Shown: positions 1 to 9,269 of the stretch, piece after piece
Layout of the letters: every line of letters starts with the position of its first letter
How positions within the stretch are numbered: position 1 is the stretch's first letter
DNA from: Halobacillus sp. A5
GTDB taxonomy: Bacteria; Bacillota; Bacilli; Bacillales; Halobacillaceae
Assembly (NCBI RefSeq): GCF_024189315.1
Contig: NZ_JAIZEO010000001.1
Coordinates: 1-64,000 of the forward strand
Reading direction: 5' to 3'
Length of the DNA stretch: 64,000 bases
Notes under the pieces: generated by a model
Seen by the model: the letters and a program-made list of their open reading frames with translations, nothing else
The model's database searches: none
What the model was told of the DNA's origin: nothing
Made by a program: the position numbers and the translations under genes

Positions 1-110
1 TTACGCCAAGTAAGTAAGATTCCTCAGAGACGATGAGGTCAATAGGTCCGAGGTGGAAGCGTGGCGACACGTGCAGCTGACGGATACTAATCAATCGATG
101 ACTTAACTAC
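1..110 (+). rRNA. 23S rRNA, 3' end only
   Basis: The first ~110 bases are the 3' tail of a 23S rRNA gene, recognisable from the conserved stretch ending in ACGGATACTAATC and GACTTAAC. The rest of the gene lies outside the window. A 5S gene follows about 85 bases later, so this is the end of an rrn operon in the usual 16S-23S-5S order. The exact 3' end is estimated from homology with Bacillus. Confidence 0.93.
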
Positions 111-194
111 ATCCCTTTGTGAAAAATCAACGAATCGTCATGATGTGTTGTATAACCTCTTATCCAGTTTTGAGGGTTCACCTCAAACCAAATG

Positions 195-309
195 ATGTGG
201 TGGCGACAGCGAAGAGGTCACACCTGTTCCCATGCCGAACACAGCAGTTAAGCTCTTCAGCGCCGATGGTAGTCGGGTTGATCGCCGTGAGAGTAGGACG
301 CTGCCACGT
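195..309 (+). rRNA. 5S ribosomal RNA
   Basis: A full-length 5S rRNA of about 115 bases. The conserved core (GAAGAGGTCACACC, CCCATGCCGAACAC, GTTAAGCTCTTCAGCGCC, GAGAGTAGGACG) is intact, and the 5' TGTGGTGGCG pairs with the 3' CGCTGCCACG. It is followed at once by an intrinsic terminator. No tRNA genes follow it. Ends are estimated from the terminal helix. Confidence 0.95.
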
Positions 310-315
310 CAACGC

Positions 316-348
316 AAACCGAAAGCATATATGCTTTCGGTTTTTTTA
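316..348 (+). terminator. rrn operon terminator
   Basis: An inverted repeat AACCGAAAGCATAT / ATGCTTTCGGTT followed by a run of T, immediately after the 5S gene; a classic intrinsic terminator for the rRNA operon. Confidence 0.9.
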
Positions 349-349
349 T

Positions 350-470
350 GTTGTCATAAAAATTATAAAATTCAAAGCTGTAGATAAATTGCTTTGAAGG
401 ATAACGGCGTAAGCACCCAGATACTCACATCATAAGCAATCCTCCTTGCGGAAGGTCTCACCTCCTCCAG
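350..470 (-). pseudogene. Remnant resembling a type I holin-like toxin start
   Basis: On the minus strand an ideal ribosome binding site (AAGGAGG, 441-447) sits 7 bases before ATGATG (433-428), and the next codon is TGA. Further upstream is a GGAGGAGGTGAGACC leader. From memory, this leader and a start of this shape precede the short 'putative holin-like toxin' genes (TxpA/BsrG-like type I toxins) of Bacillaceae. The downstream codons (GTA TCT GGG ...) give no hydrophobic peptide in the start frame, so this would be a dead copy. Two related AT-rich segments containing GTAGATAA (about 352-395 and 530-570) flank it. The family assignment is inference. Confidence 0.35.
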
Positions 471-891
471 ACGTTTCAGCTTATTCGTTCGTGTCTAACC
501 GGGCGCCTACGACTTTGTTTTTGTCTGGGAATTCATAAAAAAATCAAAGCGTAGATAACTTCTTGAGCATATTATTGAAAATTAAATAGAGTATTCTATC
601 TTATGAGAAATTCATTTATATCAATTCCCAATGGGTGTTTCAAAAAACATTCGTATCTAGTGGTAATAACAATTCTAGAGTAGAACACGAAATATTGATT
701 ATACAAACATTTAGAATTGTGAGAGAAGACTTATCCTGTATTTGAATGACTTCAGTGGGAAATTTATAACCGATTCATACAAAAATACTTATTGAGTTAA
801 TAAATATAATCTTATATACTATAATGATAAGAATGTATGTTCGGGGTGAAGAAGTATTGAACTTATAAGGTGGAGTTATTCAAGAAAAAAA
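471..891. other. AT-rich intergenic stretch, no gene seen
   Basis: About 420 bases with stops in all frames and no convincing ribosome-binding-site-led ORF. The first part (480-510) is locally GC-richer (GACACGAACG complement, CCGGGCGCC) and would be the upstream region of the toxin-like remnant. The rest is AT-rich with no recognisable site. Confidence 0.5.
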
Positions 892-1095
892 ATGGTTAGA
901 GGTTACTTTAGTAAATTCCCTAACTCAATCTTTTATTTTAAAAGAATCCGGAGATACTACATTCTTTATAGTTTAGATTGGGATCAACTAGATCCAATAA
1001 TGACTGAAGCAGACCGCGAAGAAATGCAGTATCTAATAAATGATGTCTTAGGGAGGAGAGAGGAATACCTTAATAGAAAATCGAGAAGTGGATAG
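892..1095 (+). CDS. Small hypothetical protein (67 aa), doubtful
   Basis: A 67-residue ORF with an aromatic and basic N-terminal half and a charged C-terminal half (DREEMQYLINDVLGRREEYL) that looks like a coding, helix-forming sequence. The only Shine-Dalgarno-like motif (AAGGTGGAG near 868) is farther from the ATG than usual, so the true start could differ. An intrinsic terminator overlaps its 3' end, which favours it being transcribed. I do not recognise a family. It stands alone between the rrn operon and the convergent ytfP. Confidence 0.35.
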   Translation: MVRGYFSKFPNSIFYFKRIRRYYILYSLDWDQLDPIMTEADREEMQYLINDVLGRREEYLNRKSRSG

Positions 1096-1110
1096 CACTT
1101 CCCGATTTTC
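1077..1110. terminator. Bidirectional terminator
   Basis: AAAATCGAGAAGTG, a 5-base loop, then CACTTCCCGATTTT. It lies between the small ORF on the plus strand and ytfP on the minus strand, with A/T tracts on both sides, so it can serve both directions. Confidence 0.75.
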
Positions 1111-1119
1111 ATACATATT

Positions 1120-2379
1120 TCAATTCATTGCTTCAAAAGCAGCATGCATGCCTGCTACTCGGCCTGTTACCATGGCTGCAGTGATATTATACCCTCCCGT
1201 ATATCCGTGAATGTCGAGAATTTCCCCGCAAAAATATAAGCGATTCATCAATTTTGACTGCATGGTGTTCGGTACGATTTCTTTAATAGAAACCCCTCCT
1301 CCGGTTACAAATGCTTTTTCTATTGGCTGAGAACCATATATTTTCACTTGAAAATGTTTAGTTTGATTAATAAAACCTCTCAATTGTTCGTGAGATATAT
1401 TTGCAGCTCTCTCATGGTATTCAATGCCTAACTTTTCCAATATATAATCTAATAGCCTCTCCGGCAGTTTGCCCTTTAGGGTGTTACGGATAGTTTTTTT
1501 GGGTTGATTCATTATTAAAGATTGTAATTCATTGAACAACTGATCTTCTCTTATTTCCGGAAGACAATCTATTTCAATTACTACAGGATGATGACCTTTC
1601 ATAAGTTCTTTGACTACATATTGCGAACACCTTAGAATAGCTGGACCGGAAACGCCAAAATGGGTAAAGAGCATGTCCATTTTATGAGTTACCACTTTTT
1701 TATTTTTTGAATTCAGGACAGATACTGCTGCATCACGGAGAGAGAGACCCTGCAAAGTCTTATTCTTAATAAAAAGGTCATTAGATAGTAATGGCACTTC
1801 TGTTGGAAATAGTTCGGTAATGGTGTGACCTGCTTTCTTGGCCCAGGCATATCCGTCTCCGGTAGAACCAGTATGGGGAACTGCTTTTCCTCCTACTGCG
1901 AGAACCAGGGATTGGGTAGTTATTGTTTCCCCATCTTTTAATATTACGGTGTGAGTATTCTCATCATAATGAATGGCTTCAACAGGAGTACTCCTTCGTA
2001 TATCCACATGGAGTTCCTCGAGTCTGTCGAGAAGGGCATTGACCACGTCTTTTGCTTTGTCACTCACGGGAAACATTCTTCCGTGATCTTCTTCTTTTAG
2101 ACCTACCCCCAATGTTTCGAAGAAGTCAATAATATCGTAGTTGTTAAAGATAGAGAATGGACTGTAGAGAAATCGTCCGTTTCCTGGTATATGTTTAATA
2201 ACCTCATCTTCAGGAAGGCGGTTAGTTACATTACAGCGCCCTCCTCCTGAGATAGCTAACTTTGTGCCGAGTTTTTTCCCTTTATCTATTAATAAAGTTT
2301 TTACTCCTTGTTCCGCTGCAGCAATAGCTGCCATTAATCCCGATGGGCCTCCTCCAATGATGATGACCTGGTAAGACAT
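1120..2379 (-). CDS. ytfP: HI0933/YhiN-family FAD-dependent oxidoreductase (YtfP)
   Basis: A 419-residue flavoprotein of the HI0933/YhiN (BaiN-like) family. The N-terminus shows the dinucleotide-binding motif [19 protein letters not shown], followed by the family hallmark [14 protein letters not shown] second glycine-rich FAD segment ([12 protein letters not shown]) and the C-terminal [17 protein letters not shown] signature complete the fold, so the gene is full length. Members are cytoplasmic and bind FAD; the physiological substrate is not settled. The start has AAGGAAG upstream. It is divergent from the murJ-like gene, the same arrangement as ytfP/ytgP in B. subtilis. Confidence 0.9.
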   Translation of the reverse strand: MSYQVIIIGGGPSGLMAAIAAAEQGVKTLLIDKGKKLGTKLAISGGGRCNVTNRLPEDEVIKHIPGNGRFLYSPFSIFNNYDIIDFFETLGVGLKEEDHGRMFPVSDKAKDVVNALLDRLEELHVDIRRSTPVEAIHYDENTHTVILKDGETITTQSLVLAVGGKAVPHTGSTGDGYAWAKKAGHTITELFPTEVPLLSNDLFIKNKTLQGLSLRDAAVSVLNSKNKKVVTHKMDMLFTHFGVSGPAILRCSQYVVKELMKGHHPVVIEIDCLPEIREDQLFNELQSLIMNQPKKTIRNTLKGKLPERLLDYILEKLGIEYHERAANISHEQLRGFINQTKHFQVKIYGSQPIEKAFVTGGGVSIKEIVPNTMQSKLMNRLYFCGEILDIHGYTGGYNITAAMVTGRVAGMHAAFEAMN

Positions 2380-2484
2380 TTGTGTAACTTCCTTTCTTTA
2401 GCACATCTTATTCAATGTTATTCGAACTTTTATGATAAAATAGACAAAGTTGACTCTAAAATAATTGAAGGTGAAGATAAAATT

Positions 2485-4104
2485 ATGTCGAAAATATTAA
2501 AAGGAACGATGATTTTAACAGGTGCTACCTTTTTATCAAAGTTCTTAGGAATGATTTATACTGTTCCTTTTGAACAAATGGTAGGTCCAGAAGGTATGGA
2601 ACTCTATTTCTATGCTTATACACCATACAACATTTTATTAAGTTTATCTACACTTGGTGTTCCTATGGCTGTGTCCAAATTCGTCTCAAAGTATAATTCA
2701 CTTGAAGATTATCAAACTGGCAGAGAGATGTTTAAGTCAGGGATGCAGCTAATGAGTATTACAGGGGTTATCACATTTCTAATACTTTTTTTAAGTGCAG
2801 AGCCGATTGCACAGTTAAGCTTATCCAGTGAAGACAGTGAAGCTTCCTTTCAAGATACAGCAATGGTTATTCGAATGGTAGCTTTTGCTTTGTTGATTAT
2901 CCCTAGTATGAGTATTATTCGTGGATTCTTTCAAGGAAACGAATCTATGGCACCCACTGGAGTCTCCCAGGTGGTTGAGCAGATTGCACGTATCATTTTC
3001 CTTCTAGTGTCAGTTTATATTGTTTTATATATGTTTGAAGGTTCCATACCTATGGCTATCGGTTTCTCTACATTTGCCGCTTTTATCGGGGGAATTGCTT
3101 CGCTAATAGTTTTACTTGTTTTTTGGAAGAAGCGTAAACCTTATTTGGATCGTCAATTAGAGGCTCAGGAATACTCCTATAATTTATCTAAGAAAGATAT
3201 GTTTAAAGAATTAATTAGTTATGCAGGTCCCTTTGTACTTGTTGGGATTGCAACTCCGCTTTATCAGCTGATAGATCAATTCACATTTAAAAAAGCCATG
3301 ACAGCTGCAGGGCTGGGTGAGATTTCAGGGGATTCGATATCTGCGATTCATGTACTCAGTCACAAGCTTGTCATTATTCCTGTAACCTTAGGAATTGGTT
3401 TGTCACTGGCACTGCTCCCTGCAATTACAAAGTCTTTTACTAAACAGAACATGGTTCAGCTCAATCATCAAATTAATCAAGCATTGCAGATTATAGCGCT
3501 CCTAATTATACCAGCTGTTGTAGGATTGTCCGTATTAGCCTATGAAGCTTATGGCTCATTCTATGGTGTAGAAAATGTTGATTATTATGGCGGTTTATTG
3601 AGGTGGTACGCGCCTGTTGGATTATTATTTGCTTCTTATACCGTTTCGGCTGCCATCTTACAGGGGATTAACCGTCAGAACTTTGCACTCGTCAGTTTAG
3701 GTTCAGGGCTATTTATAAAATTAGCCACAAATACGTGGTTTATTATATTGTTTGGTGCTAAAGGCTCCATTATCTCAACGGGACTGGCGGTATTTGCAGC
3801 ATTGTTCTTAAATTTATGGAAAATAAAAAGTTCAATACATTTTTCATACAAAGCTGTACTTAAACGTACTTTGCTGATTGGTATTCTTACCACAATCATG
3901 GGTGGAGTAGTCTGGGTCATTAAAACAGGATTTGGATTAGTTTGGAACCCAATGGATGATCGGCTGGCAGCTTTGTTTATCCTCTTAATTAGTGCTGGTC
4001 TCGGTGGTGTATTGTATATGTGGATGTCTTATCAAACTACATTACTAGAACGAATATTAGGTGGACGTGTCCGAGTTTTAGATAAATTTTTGAGACGCAG
4101 ATAG
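2485..4104 (+). CDS. murJ: MurJ-like lipid II flippase / polysaccharide exporter (YtgP)
   Basis: A 539-residue polytopic membrane protein of the MVF/MATE-like polysaccharide transporter family, closest to B. subtilis YtgP (MurJ), which moves the lipid II cell-wall precursor across the membrane. The N-terminus (SKILKGTMILTGATFLSKFLG) and many hydrophobic segments over the whole length fit the family. I placed the start at 2485, where ATG is preceded by GAAGGTGAAG and the family-like sequence begins. An upstream in-frame ATG at 2380 would add 35 atypical residues. It is followed 14 bases later by the pseudouridine synthase gene, so the two are probably co-transcribed. Confidence 0.88.
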   Translation: MSKILKGTMILTGATFLSKFLGMIYTVPFEQMVGPEGMELYFYAYTPYNILLSLSTLGVPMAVSKFVSKYNSLEDYQTGREMFKSGMQLMSITGVITFLILFLSAEPIAQLSLSSEDSEASFQDTAMVIRMVAFALLIIPSMSIIRGFFQGNESMAPTGVSQVVEQIARIIFLLVSVYIVLYMFEGSIPMAIGFSTFAAFIGGIASLIVLLVFWKKRKPYLDRQLEAQEYSYNLSKKDMFKELISYAGPFVLVGIATPLYQLIDQFTFKKAMTAAGLGEISGDSISAIHVLSHKLVIIPVTLGIGLSLALLPAITKSFTKQNMVQLNHQINQALQIIALLIIPAVVGLSVLAYEAYGSFYGVENVDYYGGLLRWYAPVGLLFASYTVSAAILQGINRQNFALVSLGSGLFIKLATNTWFIILFGAKGSIISTGLAVFAALFLNLWKIKSSIHFSYKAVLKRTLLIGILTTIMGGVVWVIKTGFGLVWNPMDDRLAALFILLISAGLGGVLYMWMSYQTTLLERILGGRVRVLDKFLRRR

Positions 4105-4118
4105 GCAGGTGAATACGA

Positions 4119-4844
4119 ATGAGAATTGATAAGCTTTTAGCCAATATGGGCTATGGAACGCGGAAAGAGGTTAAACAACTGTTGAAATCGGGGAATGTAC
4201 GGGTTAATAACCAAGTTGAAAAAAGTCCTAAAATTCATATTGACCCTAATGAAGCAGAGGTTAGTGTCCACGGAGAAATTGTTGAGTATCGAGAGTATAT
4301 TTATTTGATGCTTAATAAACCAGGTGACGTCATCTCAGCTACTGAAGACCCACAGGATTTAACGGTTATAGATATTTTACAGCCGGAGGATGCCGTTTTT
4401 TCTCCTTTTCCGGTTGGCCGATTAGATAAGGATACGGAAGGGCTGCTTTTGATTACAAATGACGGGCAGCTTGCCCATCGTTTAACGACGCCCAAGAAAG
4501 ATATCGGGAAGACATATTATGCTCATATCGACGGGGAAGTAACAAGTGCGGATGTTGAACTTTTTAAAGAAGGCGTCACGCTGGACGATGGCTATGTTAC
4601 TAAACCTTCAGTCTTAGAGATAGTTAAGGCAGGGGGGCGGTCTGAAATTAAACTAACGATTACAGAAGGTAAATTTCACCAAGTTAAGCGGATGTTTGAA
4701 GCATCAGGTAAAGAAGTCATTTTTCTTAAACGTCTGAGTATAGGAGAGCTGCAGCTGGACCCTACTCTTGAACTTGGAGAATATAGAGAATTAAGAGAAG
4801 AAGAAATAAATTATTTGAAAGATATTACCAATCTTACACCATAG
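4119..4844 (+). CDS. ytzG: RsuA-family 16S rRNA pseudouridine synthase (YtzG)
   Basis: A 241-residue pseudouridine synthase. The N-terminal S4 RNA-binding domain (residues 1-60, MRIDKLLANMGYGTRKEVK) is followed by the RsuA/RluB/E/F catalytic domain. The catalytic aspartate lies in the motif PVGRLDKDTEGLLLITNDG, and GKFHQVKRMFEA is the family's C-terminal signature. By homology it isomerises a specific uridine in 16S rRNA. It follows ytgP closely and ends just before a strong terminator. Confidence 0.92.
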   Translation: MRIDKLLANMGYGTRKEVKQLLKSGNVRVNNQVEKSPKIHIDPNEAEVSVHGEIVEYREYIYLMLNKPGDVISATEDPQDLTVIDILQPEDAVFSPFPVGRLDKDTEGLLLITNDGQLAHRLTTPKKDIGKTYYAHIDGEVTSADVELFKEGVTLDDGYVTKPSVLEIVKAGGRSEIKLTITEGKFHQVKRMFEASGKEVIFLKRLSIGELQLDPTLELGEYRELREEEINYLKDITNLTP

Positions 4845-4848
4845 AAAA

Positions 4849-4880
4849 AACACCCAGTTTTTGATTCTGGGTGTTCCTTT
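4849..4880. terminator. Terminator between ytzG and ytzE
   Basis: AACACCCAG / CTGGGTGTT hairpin with A-rich sequence on one side and a CCTTTTT tract on the other, placed between convergent genes, so it probably works both ways. Confidence 0.85.
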
Positions 4881-4890
4881 TTACATAATA

Positions 4891-5130
4891 TTATGAGATC
4901 TTAACTTTTTTTTCTGTTGTTGTCCACTTTCCACGATACGGACTGCATACAAGTCCGTTATATTCCAAAATGCTTATGTCTCTTTGCATCGTCCTGTCCG
5001 TAAGCCCAAATTCATCAGCCAGCTGAGCTGTAGTTACAGGTCCATTCTGTTGAATAAACATGTAAACGGCTTTAATTCGGTTTAACATACGGCTTGTTGG
5101 ATGATTCAAAAAACCACTCCTTATTTTCAT
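4891..5130 (-). CDS. ytzE: DeoR-type HTH regulator, short (YtzE)
   Basis: A 79-residue protein consisting of little more than a DeoR-type winged helix-turn-helix (NRIKAVYMFIQQNGPVTTAQLADEFGLTDRTMQRDISILEYNGLV). It lacks the sugar-phosphate-binding domain of full DeoR regulators. B. subtilis has the same short form (YtzE) in this neighbourhood. It is presumably a DNA-binding regulator with an unknown target. The start is preceded by a purine-rich region with no strong Shine-Dalgarno sequence; the first ATG gives the family-length product. Confidence 0.82.
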   Translation of the reverse strand: MKIRSGFLNHPTSRMLNRIKAVYMFIQQNGPVTTAQLADEFGLTDRTMQRDISILEYNGLVCSPYRGKWTTTEKKVKIS

Positions 5131-5264
5131 TAGAGGAAATTGTGGTGCCAGTGAATCTTAGAAGTTAATTATTATTTTACACTAGTGCAGGGATAAGGGC
5201 TACTTTCCTGCGATCTTTTAACAGATAATTCACGAAATTTACATTATTAAGGGAGGGAAAAAAC

Positions 5265-6284
5265 TTGTTTATCTTGAAAAAACTATTTATGAAAATGGTT
5301 AAAATCAATAATTATACGTTGTTTATTTCCAGCTTATTACTCGTTCTTCTTTCTACAACTTTAATTGTCATTGTAGAACATAAAACGTTTCCTACATTAT
5401 TTGATGGGTTTTGGTGGGTAATGACTACTGTAACAACGGTGGGGTATGGGGATTACTATCCAGTTTCGGTTCCAGGCCGTATGATTGGTATATTTTTATA
5501 TATATTTGGAATAGGTCTTATAGGTGTAGCGATTGGGAAAATTGTTGATGGTATGACTATATTTAGGAAAAAAAGGTTGGAAGGTGATATTGTGTACAAA
5601 GATCAACAGCATTTTATTATCATTGGCTGGTCCCAAAAAGCAAAATTTGCAATAGAAGAGATACAGGATACGAAAAAGGACATAGAAATAATAATAATTG
5701 ACGAACTGAAGGAAGCTCCTTTATTGGGTGAGAATATTCATTACATAAAAGGAAATGCGTCAGAAGAATCAACATTATTAAGAGCTAATATAAATGAGGC
5801 GAAGGCTGTTTTAATATTTGCAGATGACTCGCTTGGAAGCGACCAAATGATTGACGGTAAAACTTTGCTCGTCGCTTCTACAATCGAGACAGTTGCTCCT
5901 AATGTGCATACTGTTGTAGAAATTATGGAAGAAAGACATATAAAGAATTTTCAGCACGTTAAAGTTGATGAATTTATTGTGTCGAACGAGACGATCTCAT
6001 CGTTAGCTGTAAGATCTGCTTTTAGAAAAGGAGTCTCAAGCATCTATAGTCAACTGCTCAGTCGTTCTGTTGGAGATGATTTGTATCACATTCCTCATCC
6101 AGATCATTGGGAGACCTATGGAGATGCCTTCCGCGACCTTCTTAATCAGGGAGCAACATTAATAGCGGATCGAAATGACTTAACGATTAATCGCCGTTTA
6201 CAAGAGCCTATTCCTACAAATGCTGAACTATACGTAGTTTGTGATCATGAAACCTATAATAATTTAGTGAAAAAGGGGAGTTGA
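5265..6284 (+). CDS. Potassium channel with RCK domain (YugO-like)
   Basis: A 339-residue two-TM potassium channel. The first membrane helix is at about residues 14-36, the pore loop carries the selectivity filter TTVGYGDY, a second helix follows (MIGIFLYIFGIGLIGVAIGK), and then a cytoplasmic RCK/TrkA-N domain (HFIIIGWSQKAKFAIEEI) and C-terminal lobe. This matches the layout of B. subtilis YugO, which conducts K+ and is linked to biofilm signalling there. I use the TTG at 5265 because GGGAGGG lies just upstream. The pepV start follows 3 bases after the stop, so the two are likely co-translated. Which physiological signal gates it is unknown. Confidence 0.9.
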   Translation: MFILKKLFMKMVKINNYTLFISSLLLVLLSTTLIVIVEHKTFPTLFDGFWWVMTTVTTVGYGDYYPVSVPGRMIGIFLYIFGIGLIGVAIGKIVDGMTIFRKKRLEGDIVYKDQQHFIIIGWSQKAKFAIEEIQDTKKDIEIIIIDELKEAPLLGENIHYIKGNASEESTLLRANINEAKAVLIFADDSLGSDQMIDGKTLLVASTIETVAPNVHTVVEIMEERHIKNFQHVKVDEFIVSNETISSLAVRSAFRKGVSSIYSQLLSRSVGDDLYHIPHPDHWETYGDAFRDLLNQGATLIADRNDLTINRRLQEPIPTNAELYVVCDHETYNNLVKKGS

Positions 6285-6287
6285 GCT

Positions 6288-7661
6288 TTGGAATTCATTA
6301 AATTAGCTCAATCATATCAAGAGGAATATGTTAAGAAGCTGTTTCCACTTTTAGAGGTGCCCAGTGTATATCAAGAAAATGAACTATTTGCATATGGTAA
6401 GCCTATCGATCAAGCATTAAATTTAATGTTAGAGATGGGGGAAAAGGACGGATTTTCTAGTAAAAACATTGAGGGTCACGCAGGACACATTGAATTTGGT
6501 GAGGGTAAAGAAATATTAGGTATTCTAGGTCATTTAGACGTTGTGCCGCCTGGAGACGGCTGGTCAACGAACCCTTTTCAGCCTGTAGTCGAAGGAGGGA
6601 AAATTTATGCGCGAGGGGCACAGGATGATAAAGGCCCTGTGATGGCTGCCTATATTGCTATGAAGCTATTAAAAGATGAAGGATTTGTACCGAAGAAAAG
6701 AGTAAGGTTAATCCTGGGTACTGATGAAGAACAAGATTGGAAGGGGATTCATTATTATTTCACAAAAGAGGAAATGCCTTCTTTTGGATTTACACCTGAC
6801 GCCTCGTTTCCCGTTATTCACGCTGAAAAAGGATTACTCGATGCCTATATAACTTGTTCTATACCAGACGCTGAGTCTAACTCTTTACTATCGTTTTCCA
6901 GTGGTAATCGTTTAAATATGGTTCCTGATACAGCCATTGCGGAGATAAGGGTCGATGAACAAATAGAAAATAAATGCAAGGATTATTTGCAACGTCATGA
7001 TTTAAAAGGCACTATAGTAAAACGGAATGAAAATTACTCCATAACCTTCATAGGTAAGACAGCTCATGGCAGTACGCCTGAGAAAGGAAACAATGCAGCA
7101 TTACATTTGCTGAAATTCTTAAAAGAAACGAAGCTCAACAGTGTCCATACAGACATTATAGATTGCATCATCAATCACTTGTCGTCTTCAAACGGCAAAG
7201 AGCTTGGGTGTAATTTCTTCGATCGCATATCCGGCGCTCTTACGTGTAATACAGGTACAGTGGATTGGCAAATAGGAGAAGAATGCCGAATAGGCTTAAA
7301 CATTCGATACCCCGTAACTGTACAAGCTGAAGTCATACTTAATCGTTTACAGTTGTTTTCGGATAAACTAAACGGTAAGTTAAAAGTGCATGATCATATG
7401 AAAGCACTTCATATTGAAAAAGACCACCCAGATGTGCAGACGCTACTGAAAATATATAATCAGCAGGCAGACGATTCGGCTGTGCCGCAGTCTATAGGGG
7501 GAGCTACGTACGCTAGAGCTTTACAAACAGGAGTTGCTTATGGTGCATTATTTAAGGACAGCCCTGATACAGCTCACCAGGCCGATGAACATATCAAACT
7601 AAGCGACATGATAAAAGCTGTTGCAATTTATGCTGAAGCTATATATCAATTAAGTAAGTAA
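6288..7661 (+). CDS. pepV: M20-family dipeptidase PepV
   Basis: A 457-residue zinc metallopeptidase of the M20 (PepV/Xaa-His dipeptidase) family. Zinc-site motifs are visible in order: ILGHLDVVPPGDGW, the bridging aspartate in ARGAQDDKGP, the catalytic glutamate pair in GTDEEQDW, and PDASFPVIHAEKG. A C-terminal histidine lies in the region SPDTAHQADEH. It hydrolyses dipeptides in the cytoplasm. The start is TTG, 3 bases after the channel gene; AAAAGGGGAG at the end of that gene provides the ribosome binding site. The orthologue in B. subtilis is YtjP. Confidence 0.92.
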   Translation: MEFIKLAQSYQEEYVKKLFPLLEVPSVYQENELFAYGKPIDQALNLMLEMGEKDGFSSKNIEGHAGHIEFGEGKEILGILGHLDVVPPGDGWSTNPFQPVVEGGKIYARGAQDDKGPVMAAYIAMKLLKDEGFVPKKRVRLILGTDEEQDWKGIHYYFTKEEMPSFGFTPDASFPVIHAEKGLLDAYITCSIPDAESNSLLSFSSGNRLNMVPDTAIAEIRVDEQIENKCKDYLQRHDLKGTIVKRNENYSITFIGKTAHGSTPEKGNNAALHLLKFLKETKLNSVHTDIIDCIINHLSSSNGKELGCNFFDRISGALTCNTGTVDWQIGEECRIGLNIRYPVTVQAEVILNRLQLFSDKLNGKLKVHDHMKALHIEKDHPDVQTLLKIYNQQADDSAVPQSIGGATYARALQTGVAYGALFKDSPDTAHQADEHIKLSDMIKAVAIYAEAIYQLSK

Positions 7662-7810
7662 CGTACATGAGATACTATGAAAATAATGGTGGCTCACACA
7701 TAAAGTTGAGACGGTGAGTGTATTGGGATCTATGAACTCTGCCCGATCGGCGTAGAGCTGGTATGATTCGTAAAGAGTTGGACTAAAGTGAAAGTAAAGG
7801 AGATGGTTTC

Positions 7811-8350
7811 ATGAGTTCTCATTATTTCATAGGTATATCAGTATCTGAATTAGTTAAAGAAGTTTGTTTAGAAAAGCAAAGGGAATTACGTAACTCTATA
7901 GATTTTAAAGTATGGACTCATCCGGAAGATCTCCATATTACTTTAAAATTTTTAGGCGCGTGCACGACGGAGCAGATTCACCAATGGACAGCCAGGCTGA
8001 AAGAACTGCCGGTCCCCTTTCGTTTTCCTTTGAAAATCGGTCCTGCTGGTTATTTTGGTGATCAGAACCATCCAAGAGTACTCTATGTGGATGTGGAAAA
8101 ACATTCTTCCTTAATGACTTTAAAACAGAAGATTGAAATACTGGGAAAGGAAATTGGCTTTCCGACAGAAAAGAGATCCTATTCTCCTCATATCACCTTA
8201 GCTAAAAAATGGAAAGAAGGGATACAGCCCAAAAATTGGTTAACGGAAGAACTAAATATGGAGATCAATTATTTTTGCCTATACAAGATCCACCCTGCGA
8301 ATAAACCTAAATATGAAAAAACAGCTCTATTCAAGCTAAAAGGGGATTGA
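7811..8350 (+). CDS. thpR: RNA 2',3'-cyclic phosphodiesterase ThpR (YtlP)
   Basis: A 179-residue member of the 2H phosphoesterase superfamily. Both catalytic HxT motifs are present: HITLKFLG near residue 43 and HITLAKK near residue 127. The family opens 2',3'-cyclic phosphates on RNA ends and was first known as a 2'-5' RNA ligase. AAAGGAG stands ahead of the ATG. The next gene (ytlQ) begins 1 base after its stop, as in B. subtilis ytlP-ytlQ, so they form one transcription unit. Confidence 0.9.
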   Translation: MSSHYFIGISVSELVKEVCLEKQRELRNSIDFKVWTHPEDLHITLKFLGACTTEQIHQWTARLKELPVPFRFPLKIGPAGYFGDQNHPRVLYVDVEKHSSLMTLKQKIEILGKEIGFPTEKRSYSPHITLAKKWKEGIQPKNWLTEELNMEINYFCLYKIHPANKPKYEKTALFKLKGD

Positions 8351-8351
8351 A

Positions 8352-9269
8352 ATGGCACAACTTATTAAATTACAGGATTATATCTCAAGGTATGAGAGCG
8401 ACATCTATCACTATCCAGCTAAATATATTAGGTTAAAGCAGGAAAAGTGGAAAAAAGTAAAGAGGAATTGGGAAAATGGTCAATTTGACGGCGGTTCTCA
8501 CCCGGAGCAGTCGACCGAACTACCTGATCACAAACCATTTAACTGGAAACAATTATTTTCCCGTAACAAAATAAAAGAAGAACAATGGGAAGAACCAGTT
8601 GAAGAGCCCTGGATACCTGGTGATATAAACGAGCTAAAGAAATATTTTTTAGACGAGCTATACCCTTTTCAGTTGAAGTGGGCGAGCACGACATTGCTTG
8701 AAAAATCTTTTATTGATCCAGGTATAGAGAATGAAAAGTATTTGCGTATGCTGCTTCAAAGGCTTCCTGACCATTATTTAATCATGTATAAACCTGTAGT
8801 CATGCTGAAAAAGGCTGCGATGGAAGCGGATATTATAATTATTGGTCCCTATCACATTGAACTCGTAAGCTGTATTGACGTAGAAGCAGATTTCATATCC
8901 CCTCAATCACAAAACAAATGGATGATTGAAAAAGATGGAGAGCAGAGGACTATATTTAGTCCTTTGTTGAGCTTAAGGAGGACAGAAACTTTTTTAAGAA
9001 GTATTATGCAAACATATGAACATCCCATTGACTTTAAGCTGACTGTGCTGGCGTACGACTTAACGATTTCAGCATCTAAAGAACCTTACTTAACTTCTTA
9101 CATCGATAAGCATTCTTTTGAGAGCTGGCTGGCCGAAAAAAGAAAGCTGGGAGCGCCACTTAAACATGGACAACTGGCATTAGCGGAGAATTTATTAAAG
9201 CATACCCGGACGATCGCTGTTAAAAGACCGGAATGGGAAGATGATGAAACAGCGGCTACTGACGAGTAA
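8352..9269 (+). CDS. ytlQ: YtlQ-like protein of unknown function
   Basis: A 305-residue soluble protein without membrane segments. Its position directly after thpR and before the lipid kinase matches B. subtilis ytlQ. The N-terminal part is rich in W, K and E. The middle segment (ADIIIIGPYHIELVSCIDVEADF, written here only as a landmark around residues 155-180) is reminiscent of the beta-strands of nuclease-related NERD folds, but I see no complete catalytic set, so this is only a suggestion. Its stop codon overlaps, on the opposite strand, the end of a decayed EAL-domain fragment. Confidence 0.75.
   Translation: MAQLIKLQDYISRYESDIYHYPAKYIRLKQEKWKKVKRNWENGQFDGGSHPEQSTELPDHKPFNWKQLFSRNKIKEEQWEEPVEEPWIPGDINELKKYFLDELYPFQLKWASTTLLEKSFIDPGIENEKYLRMLLQRLPDHYLIMYKPVVMLKKAAMEADIIIIGPYHIELVSCIDVEADFISPQSQNKWMIEKDGEQRTIFSPLLSLRRTETFLRSIMQTYEHPIDFKLTVLAYDLTISASKEPYLTSYIDKHSFESWLAEKRKLGAPLKHGQLALAENLLKHTRTIAVKRPEWEDDETAATDE

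Noticed and set aside
119-397. 92-codon frame overlapping the 5S rRNA
   Set aside because: It runs through the 5S gene and its terminator, so it cannot be a protein gene.
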